Shown: one piece after another, positions 1-5,743 of the stretch
Numbering within the stretch: position 1 is the stretch's first letter
How the letters are laid out: every line of letters begins with the position of its first letter
Assembly (NCBI GenBank): GCA_002498455.1
Contig: DAHO01000086.1
Span: 1-21,189 of the forward strand
Direction: 5' to 3'
Source: Euryarchaeota archaeon UBA602
GTDB lineage: Archaea > Thermoplasmatota > Poseidoniia > Poseidoniales > Thalassarchaeaceae
Length of the DNA: 21,189 nt
Notes under the pieces: generated by a model
Database searches by the model: none
Seen by the model: only the letters and a program-made list of their open reading frames with translations
What the model was told of the DNA's origin: nothing
Translations under genes and position numbers: made by a program

Positions 1-1
1 C

Positions 2-247
2 ATCATTTCAACAATTTTCATTTTAGCCATGTCTTTGGGTGAATTCGGAGCATCGTATGTTGTTGCGCGCAATTCCGACTGGGTGACATTGCCCCTTCTG
101 ATAGATTCACTTCGGGCAAAACCGATGAAAGATCCGTTCACTATACCTGCCTCAAACGCAGTAGCAACCGTATTGATGCTCATGACGATACTACTTTTTT
201 TACTGGCTGAAAGATTCAGAAATAACAAGCAAGGAGGTATGTTTTGA
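2..247 (+). CDS. ABC transporter permease, C-terminal fragment (partial at window start)
   Basis: The frame is open from the window edge, so the N-terminal part lies outside. The visible 81 residues contain the end of the cytoplasmic coupling (EAA) loop, recognisable as A-M-S-L-G-E-F-G-A-S, typical of BPD-type permeases of the thiamine / Fe(III) / molybdate-sulfate group. A final hydrophobic helix (around AVATVLMLMTILLFLLAE) and a short basic tail follow. The stop codon lies inside the SD-start region of the ATPase gene, so the two are translationally coupled and surely form one importer. The substrate cannot be told from this fragment; the SLGEFGAS form and the short partner ATPase fit ThiP/FbpB-like systems. 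The 'permease' call is firm, the substrate open. Confidence 0.85.
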   Translation: MISTIFILAMSLGEFGASYVVARNSDWVTLPLLIDSLRAKPMKDPFTIPASNAVATVLMLMTILLFLLAERFRNNKQGGMF

Positions 248-855
248 TGTTGGAGTGTCAAGGTATCGGAAAATCATTTGACAAAATACTCTTCAAAGAT
301 TTAGACATACACCTTGAACCAGGGGAGATTCTAGCGATTACCGGCCCATCGGGTTGCGGAAAAACAACCCTCCTCAGATGTATTTGTGGATTGGAGAAAC
401 TTGACTCTGGTAGAATTGTTCTAAATGGAACTGACATCACAGATTTTCGAGCAGAAGAACGAAACATTGGGATGATTTTCCAAAGACCTGTACTGTATCC
501 ACATCTTTCTGTATCCGGGAATTTGTCGTTGTCATCTAAGGATGGCCATCAAAAGGCACTAGAGGAGGTGGATTTATCGGGTTTTGAAAATCGTTCTGTG
601 GAAAATCTATCAGGAGGAGAGAGTCAACGAGTTGCCCTTGCAAGAGCATTGTTAGCAAATCCAGTTGTTCTTCTCTTGGATGAACCTTTTAGTGCAATAG
701 ATGAGGACATGTCAAGAAGACTTATCGAAGACACAAGAGCGATTTTAAAGTCGAGAAAATGTCCAGCAATTTTGGTTTCTCACAACAAAACTGAAGCTGA
801 AATTTTTGCTGACAGGGTTTTACAATTGGCTGAAAAAAATAACCTAGAGGACTAA
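247..855 (+). CDS. ABC transporter ATP-binding protein (short ThiQ/iron-type)
   Basis: A 202-residue ATPase of an ABC importer that hydrolyses ATP to drive the permease encoded just upstream. All nucleotide-binding motifs are present: Walker A GPSGCGKT (33-40), Q-loop glutamine Q79 in IFQRP, signature LSGGE (121-125), Walker B VVLLLDEP (140-147) and the H-loop histidine H179 in LVSHN. It has no C-terminal TOBE or regulatory domain, so it is of the short ThiQ-like kind rather than MalK/FbpC length. The ATG at 247 is preferred over a TTG at 244 because a strong SD (AAGGAGGT, 231-238) lies 8 nt before it. It touches the permease stop codon at 245-247. Base composition is visibly AT-richer than the genes that follow. 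The substrate is undetermined. Confidence 0.93.
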   Translation: MLECQGIGKSFDKILFKDLDIHLEPGEILAITGPSGCGKTTLLRCICGLEKLDSGRIVLNGTDITDFRAEERNIGMIFQRPVLYPHLSVSGNLSLSSKDGHQKALEEVDLSGFENRSVENLSGGESQRVALARALLANPVVLLLDEPFSAIDEDMSRRLIEDTRAILKSRKCPAILVSHNKTEAEIFADRVLQLAEKNNLED

Positions 856-888
856 ACATCCCTGCGAAGGAATCAAGAATGTAGTGAG

Positions 889-903
889 CCACCCTGCGGG
901 TGG
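889..903 (+). promoter_or_regulatory. Hairpin overlapping the SD of the SPFH operon
   Basis: A perfect inverted repeat, CCACCC-TGC-GGGTGG, has a 6-bp GC-rich stem and a 3-nt loop. Its right arm is part of the only SD-like sequence (GGGTGGT, 898-904) in front of the ATG at 908. In RNA the stem would hide that SD. Function as a translational switch is inferred; the repeat itself is seen. If translation instead begins at the GTG at 884, the hairpin falls inside the coding region. Confidence 0.4.
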
Positions 904-907
904 TAAC

Positions 908-1426
908 ATGGCAATCGGCAACCCCGCGGATACTTTGACCTACGTACGAGCACTAGGCCTGATTGTGGGTGGATATGGTGCCTACCAACGTGACAAACGT
1001 CGAGAAACCGACGTCGCAGTGAAGGAGGAAATCCTTCGATGTGCAGATCGAGTTCGTACACATGTGGAAAATGTGCATGATGACGCCTACAGAGATGGAA
1101 ACGTGAGATTGGCCAAGGCTTGCCAATCTACGATTGAAGAAATTGATGCGTTGCGCAACGATGTCAACTTGGGGGAAACCGGTGGAGAACATCCGTTTTT
1201 CAGCAAACAGGCCACGGCATCAAAGAAGGTCCTTGGTAAACTCATCAAGCATGATCATGAGACATTGACCATGTTGGTCAAAGCCGTCAATCGAAGCAAT
1301 GATTTGGAACAGGCAGCAGCTGTCGAAGGCGAGGTCATGAAAGCCGTTCGCGAAACCAGACAATTGGTCAGTAGTGTTCGCGGACACTTTAGCGAACGAA
1401 GAGCCGTTCTCAAGAAAATCCAGTAG
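908..1426 (+). CDS. Small alpha-helical protein, first gene of SPFH operon
   Basis: No family recognised. It is a 172-residue protein, mostly helical and charged. A short hydrophobic stretch near the N-terminus (ALGLIVGGYGAY, about residues 12-23) could be a membrane-touching or amphipathic helix, followed by a long helical region rich in K, E and R that ends in a basic tail. The ATG at 908 is chosen over a GTG at 884 because a GGTGGTaac spacer precedes it, the same arrangement (GGTGATaac) seen before the third gene of this operon. Only 11 bp separate it from the SPFH gene, so it is probably co-transcribed and its product probably works with the SPFH protein. Bacterial SPFH/zinc-ribbon operons often start with a PspA-like helical protein; this protein occupies that place but I do not see PspA similarity. 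Confidence 0.75.
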   Translation: MAIGNPADTLTYVRALGLIVGGYGAYQRDKRRETDVAVKEEILRCADRVRTHVENVHDDAYRDGNVRLAKACQSTIEEIDALRNDVNLGETGGEHPFFSKQATASKKVLGKLIKHDHETLTMLVKAVNRSNDLEQAAAVEGEVMKAVRETRQLVSSVRGHFSERRAVLKKIQ

Positions 1427-1437
1427 GAGGTAAAAAT

Positions 1438-2643
1438 ATGGCAACACACAGATGGAGAGAAAGCCCTGAAGTCATCGCAAGGATGATCGATTCAGGTTCA
1501 ATTCAATCATGGTCGGCGAAGAACATCATCCTCAAGCCGAATGAAACATGTGCAATCATGGCGGATGGAAAAATTCAGGACATCTTGTCTGAGACCGTTC
1601 TGAAGAATTATGTCGGCGGATTTACTCGATGGTTAGGCAGTAAATTGGGCGTGGGTTCAAGCGACCACAAACTCATTTTCGCCATGACAGGACCGTTTGA
1701 CTTACTCGTCAAGATGGAAGGAGCTACTGCAGACGGTGCGAAAGTCAACGGTATGCTCAATTTGCGATTGCAAATTCAGAGAGATGATGTTCCGAAGTTG
1801 ATCAATATATTTGCCAACAGTGGACGTGAATTAACTCGCGGGTTCTTTGCAAACATGTATGGGACTGAAATCATGAGTCGAGTGGTTGTACCGCTTCTTG
1901 CAAAACAGGCCGATATTAACGCCGTACGGTCTACTGATTTTGGTGATATGATTGAGATGGGCGTCCGAGCCGAAATGCGGGGTTCATTCGATCAATATGG
2001 AATCACCATGCTGCGAGCCTTTGCGGTTGTAAACGAAACCGACTTGGAAAAGTTGCAGGCCTTCCGGCAACAAACCGAAGTTCTGACCGCTCGAGCCGAC
2101 CTCATTAACGAAACCTCACTTGCCGCACTTGAGCGTCAACAAAGTTTGACCTTGGCACGAATCGAAGCGGAAGCTGATGTTGCCAAAGCCAAAGCACGCG
2201 GACAAGTCGAAGCCGCACTCGAAAGTCAACTCCTCGACCTACGAAAGCAGGAAGCGGAATGGGCGGCTGAGCGCGGCGATATGGCAGCTCGTCAAGACAT
2301 TGAGATGGATGGGAAACAACGGAAGATGGACATCGCGATGAGTGCATTTGAGCAGGTCCAAGCCAACAAACGCGCACGAATGGCACAAGAGGCTGAAGCG
2401 AACTTGACCAGACAGCAACAGACCGATGATATTCAACGAGAAATGATGAAAATGGCCGCGGAAAGCGGTGCATTGACACCCGAAGTGATGCAAACCTTCC
2501 TTGAACAACAGTCCGCGCAGAAGGGCCACGACAGTAAGTCCACAGTTGCCCCTGAACAAACACCAAGTTCATCGTGTTCATCCTGTGGTGCTGACATACA
2601 GGTGAGTTGGCAGGTCTGCCCACATTGTGGAATTACGTTGTAG
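1438..2643 (+). CDS. SPFH (band 7) domain protein with C-terminal zinc ribbon, YdjI-like
   Basis: A 401-residue protein of the SPFH superfamily subgroup related to Bacillus YdjI ('virion core protein-like'). Residues about 20-190 look like the SPFH beta-rich core (AKNIILKPNETCAIMADGKI, then FAMTGPFDLLVKMEG). Residues about 190-345 are a long Ala/Glu/Gln/Arg coiled coil typical of oligomerising SPFH proteins. The C-terminus carries a C4 zinc ribbon: C380, C383, C394 and C397 in CSSC and CPHC pairs. No transmembrane segment or signal peptide is visible, so it would be cytoplasmic or peripheral on the inner membrane face. A strong SD (TAGGAGGT) precedes the ATG. It sits between a helical protein and a two-helix membrane protein in one operon. 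In bacteria such proteins act in membrane or envelope stress; that role here is inferred. Confidence 0.88.
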   Translation: MATHRWRESPEVIARMIDSGSIQSWSAKNIILKPNETCAIMADGKIQDILSETVLKNYVGGFTRWLGSKLGVGSSDHKLIFAMTGPFDLLVKMEGATADGAKVNGMLNLRLQIQRDDVPKLINIFANSGRELTRGFFANMYGTEIMSRVVVPLLAKQADINAVRSTDFGDMIEMGVRAEMRGSFDQYGITMLRAFAVVNETDLEKLQAFRQQTEVLTARADLINETSLAALERQQSLTLARIEAEADVAKAKARGQVEAALESQLLDLRKQEAEWAAERGDMAARQDIEMDGKQRKMDIAMSAFEQVQANKRARMAQEAEANLTRQQQTDDIQREMMKMAAESGALTPEVMQTFLEQQSAQKGHDSKSTVAPEQTPSSSCSSCGADIQVSWQVCPHCGITL

Positions 2644-2650
2644 GTGATAA
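2642..2650 (+). promoter_or_regulatory. SD site that sets the start of the membrane TPR gene
   Basis: AGGTGATAA lies directly after the SPFH stop codon and immediately before c-ATG at 2652. AGGTGAT matches the archaeal anti-SD very well. It decides for the ATG at 2652 over an upstream in-frame TTG at 2607, which would overlap the SPFH zinc-ribbon codons. Confidence 0.7.
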
Positions 2651-2651
2651 C

Positions 2652-3329
2652 ATGGCAGCTGGCAGTAATCGGATCACATTTGGCTGGATTTTGGTCGTCA
2701 TCTTCTGGCTAATGTCGGTTCTCATGTTCACAGTACCCACTGAAGATACCAGCATAGGACGGGATTCAGATGGGGACGGTGTTGACGATGGATGTGATGA
2801 GGACCCGATGGATTCGTGGGAAGATTATGACTACTGTGACGACAGTGGTTCAATCGGAGCAGGGGGTTGCTGTTGTGTATCTGGATTTCTCAGTCTGTTA
2901 ATCGTGCAATCAGGTAAGGATGCAAAAAAGAAGGCTGAGACCCAAGTATTCTACATTGCACAGACTCCACAACCGACTCCACAAGTTGTGCACCAAGTTG
3001 TGCCGCAGCAAGTGCCAGTGGCCCAACCGGCTCCAGCACCCGTACCCGTTTCTCAGCCAAGTAAACCCCATCCGTTGGAAAAACAAGGTACTGATGTCGA
3101 AGCTTGGCACAAGAAAGCCCGAAATCTTGAACTTGCGAGAGACTGGGAAGGTGCGGCTCAAGCATATCAAAAAGCGGGATTGTACCATGAAGCAGGTCGA
3201 ATTCGACAGCAATACATGGAAAAGAATGAGCCGCAAGTGAAGATTGACATCGCACAATTGGGAGACAATATCCAAGACAGCGTTGTCATGAAAGATGGGC
3301 AAGGTCAGAACGAGGATTATCAGGGATGA
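2652..3329 (+). CDS. Two-helix membrane protein with acidic TSP3-like loop and TPR-like C-terminal domain
   Basis: A 225-residue protein, third gene of the SPFH operon, 8 bp after the zinc-ribbon gene. In order: a hydrophobic helix at 9-28; an Asp-rich segment at 31-65 containing DSDGDGVDDGCDEDP, the calcium-binding type-3 thrombospondin pattern; a second hydrophobic segment at about 69-85 with a CCC cluster; a Pro/Gln/Val-rich linker at 90-150; a TPR-like helical hairpin at about 150-190 (ARDWEGAAQAYQKAGLYHEAGRI); and a tail with IAQLGDNIQDSVVMKD. The likely topology is a hairpin with the calcium loop outside and the TPR inside, where it could meet the SPFH protein. Topology and partnership are inferred. 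There is no known family for the whole architecture. Confidence 0.85.
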   Translation: MAAGSNRITFGWILVVIFWLMSVLMFTVPTEDTSIGRDSDGDGVDDGCDEDPMDSWEDYDYCDDSGSIGAGGCCCVSGFLSLLIVQSGKDAKKKAETQVFYIAQTPQPTPQVVHQVVPQQVPVAQPAPAPVPVSQPSKPHPLEKQGTDVEAWHKKARNLELARDWEGAAQAYQKAGLYHEAGRIRQQYMEKNEPQVKIDIAQLGDNIQDSVVMKDGQGQNEDYQG

Positions 3330-3734
3330 TTATTCCTCTATCCTCAACAAATCAAGTGGAATTGCAATCGGTGGCAAATGATCGCTGAAACGATGACGGC
3401 TGGTCTTGGGCGGAAACACATTGTCTGAAAGCGCCATGTCGATGACCTCTCGTTTGGTTAGAGATTGCAATCCACTTCCAGGCCAAATATCCAACTCGAT
3501 TCCATCATCATCCATGTAGTCTACTTTGATGACTGGCAAACGGGACAAACCAATTCTCAGCCCGACCTGATATCGATGATGACCATCGAGGATGGTCCCA
3601 GTCTCTCGATCAACCAGAAGGGGTTTCGTATATGCACTCCAACGCAGCGTCATCTCGTGTAGAGTGTCGACATTTCGAGGTTTGACCTCTTCATGAGGTT
3701 TCAGCCACATGATAGGAACCAAATCGACGTCCAT
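3330..3734 (-). CDS. ParB/SerK-like nucleotide-binding protein, possible free-serine kinase
   Basis: A 134-residue protein with the ParB/sulfiredoxin-like fold signature ILDGHHR (48-54), preceded by HEEV (14-17) and followed by PVIKVDY and the C-terminal FPPKTSRH (107-114). This set of motifs is the one found in archaeal SerK and staphylococcal SbnI, kinases that phosphorylate free L-serine to O-phosphoserine. In SerK an acidic residue in the HE segment and the Asp of DGHHR serve catalysis; both are present here. The product is shorter than SerK, so activity is uncertain. There is no helix-turn-helix and no ParA neighbour, which argues against plasmid partition. It converges with the SPFH operon with no spacer and diverges from the CCA enzyme gene. 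Confidence 0.72.
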   Translation of the reverse strand: MDVDLVPIMWLKPHEEVKPRNVDTLHEMTLRWSAYTKPLLVDRETGTILDGHHRYQVGLRIGLSRLPVIKVDYMDDDGIELDIWPGSGLQSLTKREVIDMALSDNVFPPKTSRHRFSDHLPPIAIPLDLLRIEE

Positions 3735-3754
3735 AGTTGTCCCAAGGAATCCCC

Positions 3755-3766
3755 ATTCTAATCCCT
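3755..3766. promoter_or_regulatory. Possible shared AT-rich promoter element between the SerK-like and CCA genes
   Basis: The sequence TTCTAATC lies about 20-25 nt upstream of the ATG at 3785 on the + strand and, read on the other strand as GATTAGAA, about 25 nt before the ATG at 3734. Neither gene has a good SD, so both may be leaderless and driven from here. This is a weak match to an archaeal TATA box. Confidence 0.25.
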
Positions 3767-3784
3767 TTGCCCGTCGATAGCATC

Positions 3785-5134
3785 ATGTTGAGAAGGCGCC
3801 GCACCGGATTGATGGCCGAAGGCATGTGGCTTGAGGGAACCTTGGCAGATTGCCCAGGTGAGCCACTCACTGAGGCTCAAATTTCATGGAAAAACGCCCT
3901 CCCAAGTGCGCTCCGTGAGGTTTGCAATCGAGTGACTACTGCGGGGGGTGGAATCTGGTTGGTCGGTGGCTCTGTTCGTGAAGCCATGCTTGAGAACCCC
4001 TGGAAAGATCTTGATCTCGCGACAACCATGACCCCTGACGAAGTCGAAGCATTGTTTCCACGTTCGATTCCAACCGGAGCCCAATATGGAACGATTACGG
4101 TTCGAATTGCTGATACGGACATCGAATTTGAGGTCACTACTTTGCGAAGTGAAGGAAGTTATGGAGATGGACGACGGCCCCGCGAAGTGACATTTGGTCA
4201 GTCATTGAGCGAAGACCTTTCCCGTAGAGATTTCACAATCAATGCAATGGCCATTGACTTGGCCCGCAATCTCTTGCATGACCCCTATCATGGCCAATCA
4301 GATTTGCAAAATAAGCGCTTATCTGCTGTTGGCGACGCTGCCGAGCGGTTGGGTGAAGATGGCTTGCGTGTCTTACGAGCATACCGATTCATGGATCAGG
4401 AACGCCGTGGTTTTTGGGAGCCGGATGAGCATTTGGCATCCGCACTGAAAACTTGCGGAGAAATGCTGGAAAAGGTATCACAGGAGCGGATTTGGTCGGA
4501 ATTCAATCGAATCCTAGGGGGTCAACGAGCGCCTGAGGTGTTGGAACGGATGCGAATTGACGGAGTGTTGAGTCGTATCTTGCCTGGATGGGATGCAGAA
4601 CTTGAATCCCAACATGAATTGTCCACATCTGTGGAGGATGTGGTCGTGTGTCGATTGACCCTCTTATCATCAGATATTCCTGCTGCACGATGGCGTGTAA
4701 TCGACCATGACATGCGGATTCTGACCATTCCAAATCACACGAGAAAACGAGTCCTGAAGTTACACGGAATCATTGGGCATCTCCCCCACGATTTGGTATC
4801 TTGCAGACGATACAGAATTTGCATTGATGAAGATGTCAATGCACACCTTGACATCGAATCCGCATTAAATCGAAAAACCGCAGATGCCGCTCGAATATTG
4901 ATTAAGAAAACACCCAAACCCAAGGGAGGAATTGTACCAATCGTTGACGGACATCAACTCTCTAATGTCTCAGATTTACCTTCTGGTCGTCGTTTGGGTC
5001 GACTCAAAGAGTGGTTGTTTAGGTTGCAAATCGACCAGGATCTTTCTACGGACACAGAGGTTTTGGCGTGGCTCGGAATCATCGATTGGCAAACGAGCAA
5101 TCCCGAAGATTGGCCCGAAGTTTCGTGGCCTTGA
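3785..5134 (+). CDS. Class II (bacterial-type) CCA-adding tRNA nucleotidyltransferase / poly(A) polymerase family protein
   Basis: A 449-residue protein that would add or repair the 3'-CCA of tRNAs using CTP and ATP. Class II motifs are in order: GGSVRE (61-66) and DLDLAT (75-80) with the metal-binding aspartates D75 and D77, SRRDFTINAMA (146-156), EDGLRVLRAYRF (191-202) containing the nucleotide-reading EDxxR, and the later ERIWSE (234-239). The C-terminal half is less conserved, with no HD domain seen. Archaea normally use the unrelated class I enzyme, so this form is unexpected next to archaeal genes. The start is uncertain: the ATG at 3785 has no SD and may be leaderless; an in-frame TTG at 3737 is possible. 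Its stop directly abuts the next gene's stop. The tRNA gene in this window has no encoded CCA and so needs such an enzyme. Confidence 0.9.
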   Translation: MLRRRRTGLMAEGMWLEGTLADCPGEPLTEAQISWKNALPSALREVCNRVTTAGGGIWLVGGSVREAMLENPWKDLDLATTMTPDEVEALFPRSIPTGAQYGTITVRIADTDIEFEVTTLRSEGSYGDGRRPREVTFGQSLSEDLSRRDFTINAMAIDLARNLLHDPYHGQSDLQNKRLSAVGDAAERLGEDGLRVLRAYRFMDQERRGFWEPDEHLASALKTCGEMLEKVSQERIWSEFNRILGGQRAPEVLERMRIDGVLSRILPGWDAELESQHELSTSVEDVVVCRLTLLSSDIPAARWRVIDHDMRILTIPNHTRKRVLKLHGIIGHLPHDLVSCRRYRICIDEDVNAHLDIESALNRKTADAARILIKKTPKPKGGIVPIVDGHQLSNVSDLPSGRRLGRLKEWLFRLQIDQDLSTDTEVLAWLGIIDWQTSNPEDWPEVSWP

Positions 5135-5602
5135 TTACTCACTGAGTGATTCAATGTACTCGTCCGCTGTCAGCAATTGATCTTCATCAAAGTGATGTGG
5201 AGCGATGAGCAGAATCCAACCTTCTGAGTAGGTATCATCAGTCACCAAATCGGGTGTCGCCTCCAACTCATTGTTGACTTCGAGAACCTTGCCCGCGCAC
5301 GGCGACGCGAAGGTTTCCCGACCATCGGCGGAGCGTAGTGAAAACAGGATGTCACCTTCACTGAATTCTTCAGCGACATCGGCGAAATCGAATTCATTGT
5401 CTGCGGCGGCGTTATCAGCCAATGCATCACTGGGCAAGACTGCGAGAGAAACACGCAGGATATCACCCATTTCTTGGACGATGAGGTCCGATGCACCGAT
5501 TTTCCAAGTTCCTTCATCTTTATCCACGACTTGCATCCAAATATGGTTGCGTGTGTACTTCCGATCAGATAGAATGCTGAATTCAAGAAATTCTTCCGAC
5601 AT
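5135..5602 (-). CDS. GcvH-like lipoyl-domain-fold protein lacking the lipoyl lysine
   Basis: A 155-residue protein with the whole glycine-cleavage H-protein frame: RKYTRNHIWM at the start, IGASDLIVQEMGDILRVSL, then SPCAGKVLEVNNEL, TPDLVTDD and EGWILLIAP. Lined up on the SP(V/C)xG motif, the canonical ESVKA lysine is replaced by Asp (D93, in RSADGRE), and no lysine lies nearby. It therefore cannot carry lipoate in the usual place. An acidic insertion (about 58-78) also precedes the loop. The start at 5602 is set by a good SD (AGGTGAG, 5607-5613); longer in-frame starts run into the promoter. No gcvT, gcvP or lipoate ligase genes are nearby. It is divergent from the acyl-CoA dehydrogenase. The fold call is firm; the function is unknown. 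Confidence 0.85.
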   Translation of the reverse strand: MSEEFLEFSILSDRKYTRNHIWMQVVDKDEGTWKIGASDLIVQEMGDILRVSLAVLPSDALADNAAADNEFDFADVAEEFSEGDILFSLRSADGRETFASPCAGKVLEVNNELEATPDLVTDDTYSEGWILLIAPHHFDEDQLLTADEYIESLSE

Positions 5603-5631
5603 TTGACTCACCTGATGCGCTGCGATACCCG

Positions 5632-5641
5632 CATATATTTC
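5632..5641 (-). promoter_or_regulatory. TATA-like box for the GcvH-like gene
   Basis: Read on the minus strand the sequence is GAAATATATG, a good archaeal TATA-type element about 30 nt upstream of the ATG at 5602. It would give a very short leader that ends in the AGGTGAG SD. Spacing is consistent but the start site is not mapped. Confidence 0.4.
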
Positions 5642-5668
5642 AACAAATCGCTGTGAAATTTTTGAATT

Positions 5669-5685
5669 CCCGTCCGTAGGACGGG
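5669..5685. promoter_or_regulatory. Perfect inverted repeat (possible operator)
   Basis: CCCGTCC-GTA-GGACGGG is a perfect 7-bp inverted repeat with a 3-bp centre, placed midway between the two divergent TATA-like boxes at 5632-5641 and 5701-5708. Such placement fits a regulator site. No regulator gene is in the window. Confidence 0.4.
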
Positions 5686-5687
5686 GG

Positions 5688-5701
5688 ATGCGTACACGCA
5701 T
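5688..5701. promoter_or_regulatory. Second perfect inverted repeat next to the acyl-CoA dehydrogenase TATA box
   Basis: ATGCGT-AC-ACGCAT is a perfect 6-bp inverted repeat ending at the first base of the TATA-like element TTTATTAT. A protein bound here would touch the TFB/BRE position of the + strand promoter. It has a different sequence from the neighbouring repeat, so the two may bind different factors or one may be chance. Confidence 0.35.
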
Positions 5702-5708
5702 TTATTAT
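5701..5708 (+). promoter_or_regulatory. TATA-like box for acyl-CoA dehydrogenase
   Basis: TTTATTAT is centred about 26 nt before position 5731, where a transcript would begin with the GTGAGG that contains the SD for the ATG at 5744. Spacing agrees well with archaeal promoters. Confidence 0.45.
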
Positions 5709-5743
5709 CTACATGAGACGGGTGGGAAATGTGAGGAAGCGGA

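Noticed and set aside
2105..2623. 172-codon minus-strand frame inside the SPFH gene
   Set aside because: Antisense shadow of the coiled-coil and zinc-ribbon coding region; composition not protein-like.
2607..2651. TTG start for the third gene of the SPFH operon
   Set aside because: The ATG at 2652 has a near-perfect SD directly before it; the extension overlaps the upstream zinc-ribbon codons.
3330..3734. Plasmid partition or chromosome ParB protein
   Set aside because: No DNA-binding helix-turn-helix, no ParA partner and the FPPKTSRH tail point to the SerK/SbnI branch.
5603..5701. N-terminal extension of the GcvH-like gene to an ATG at 5701
   Set aside because: It would run through the TATA-like box and both palindromes, while a good SD sits before the ATG at 5602.
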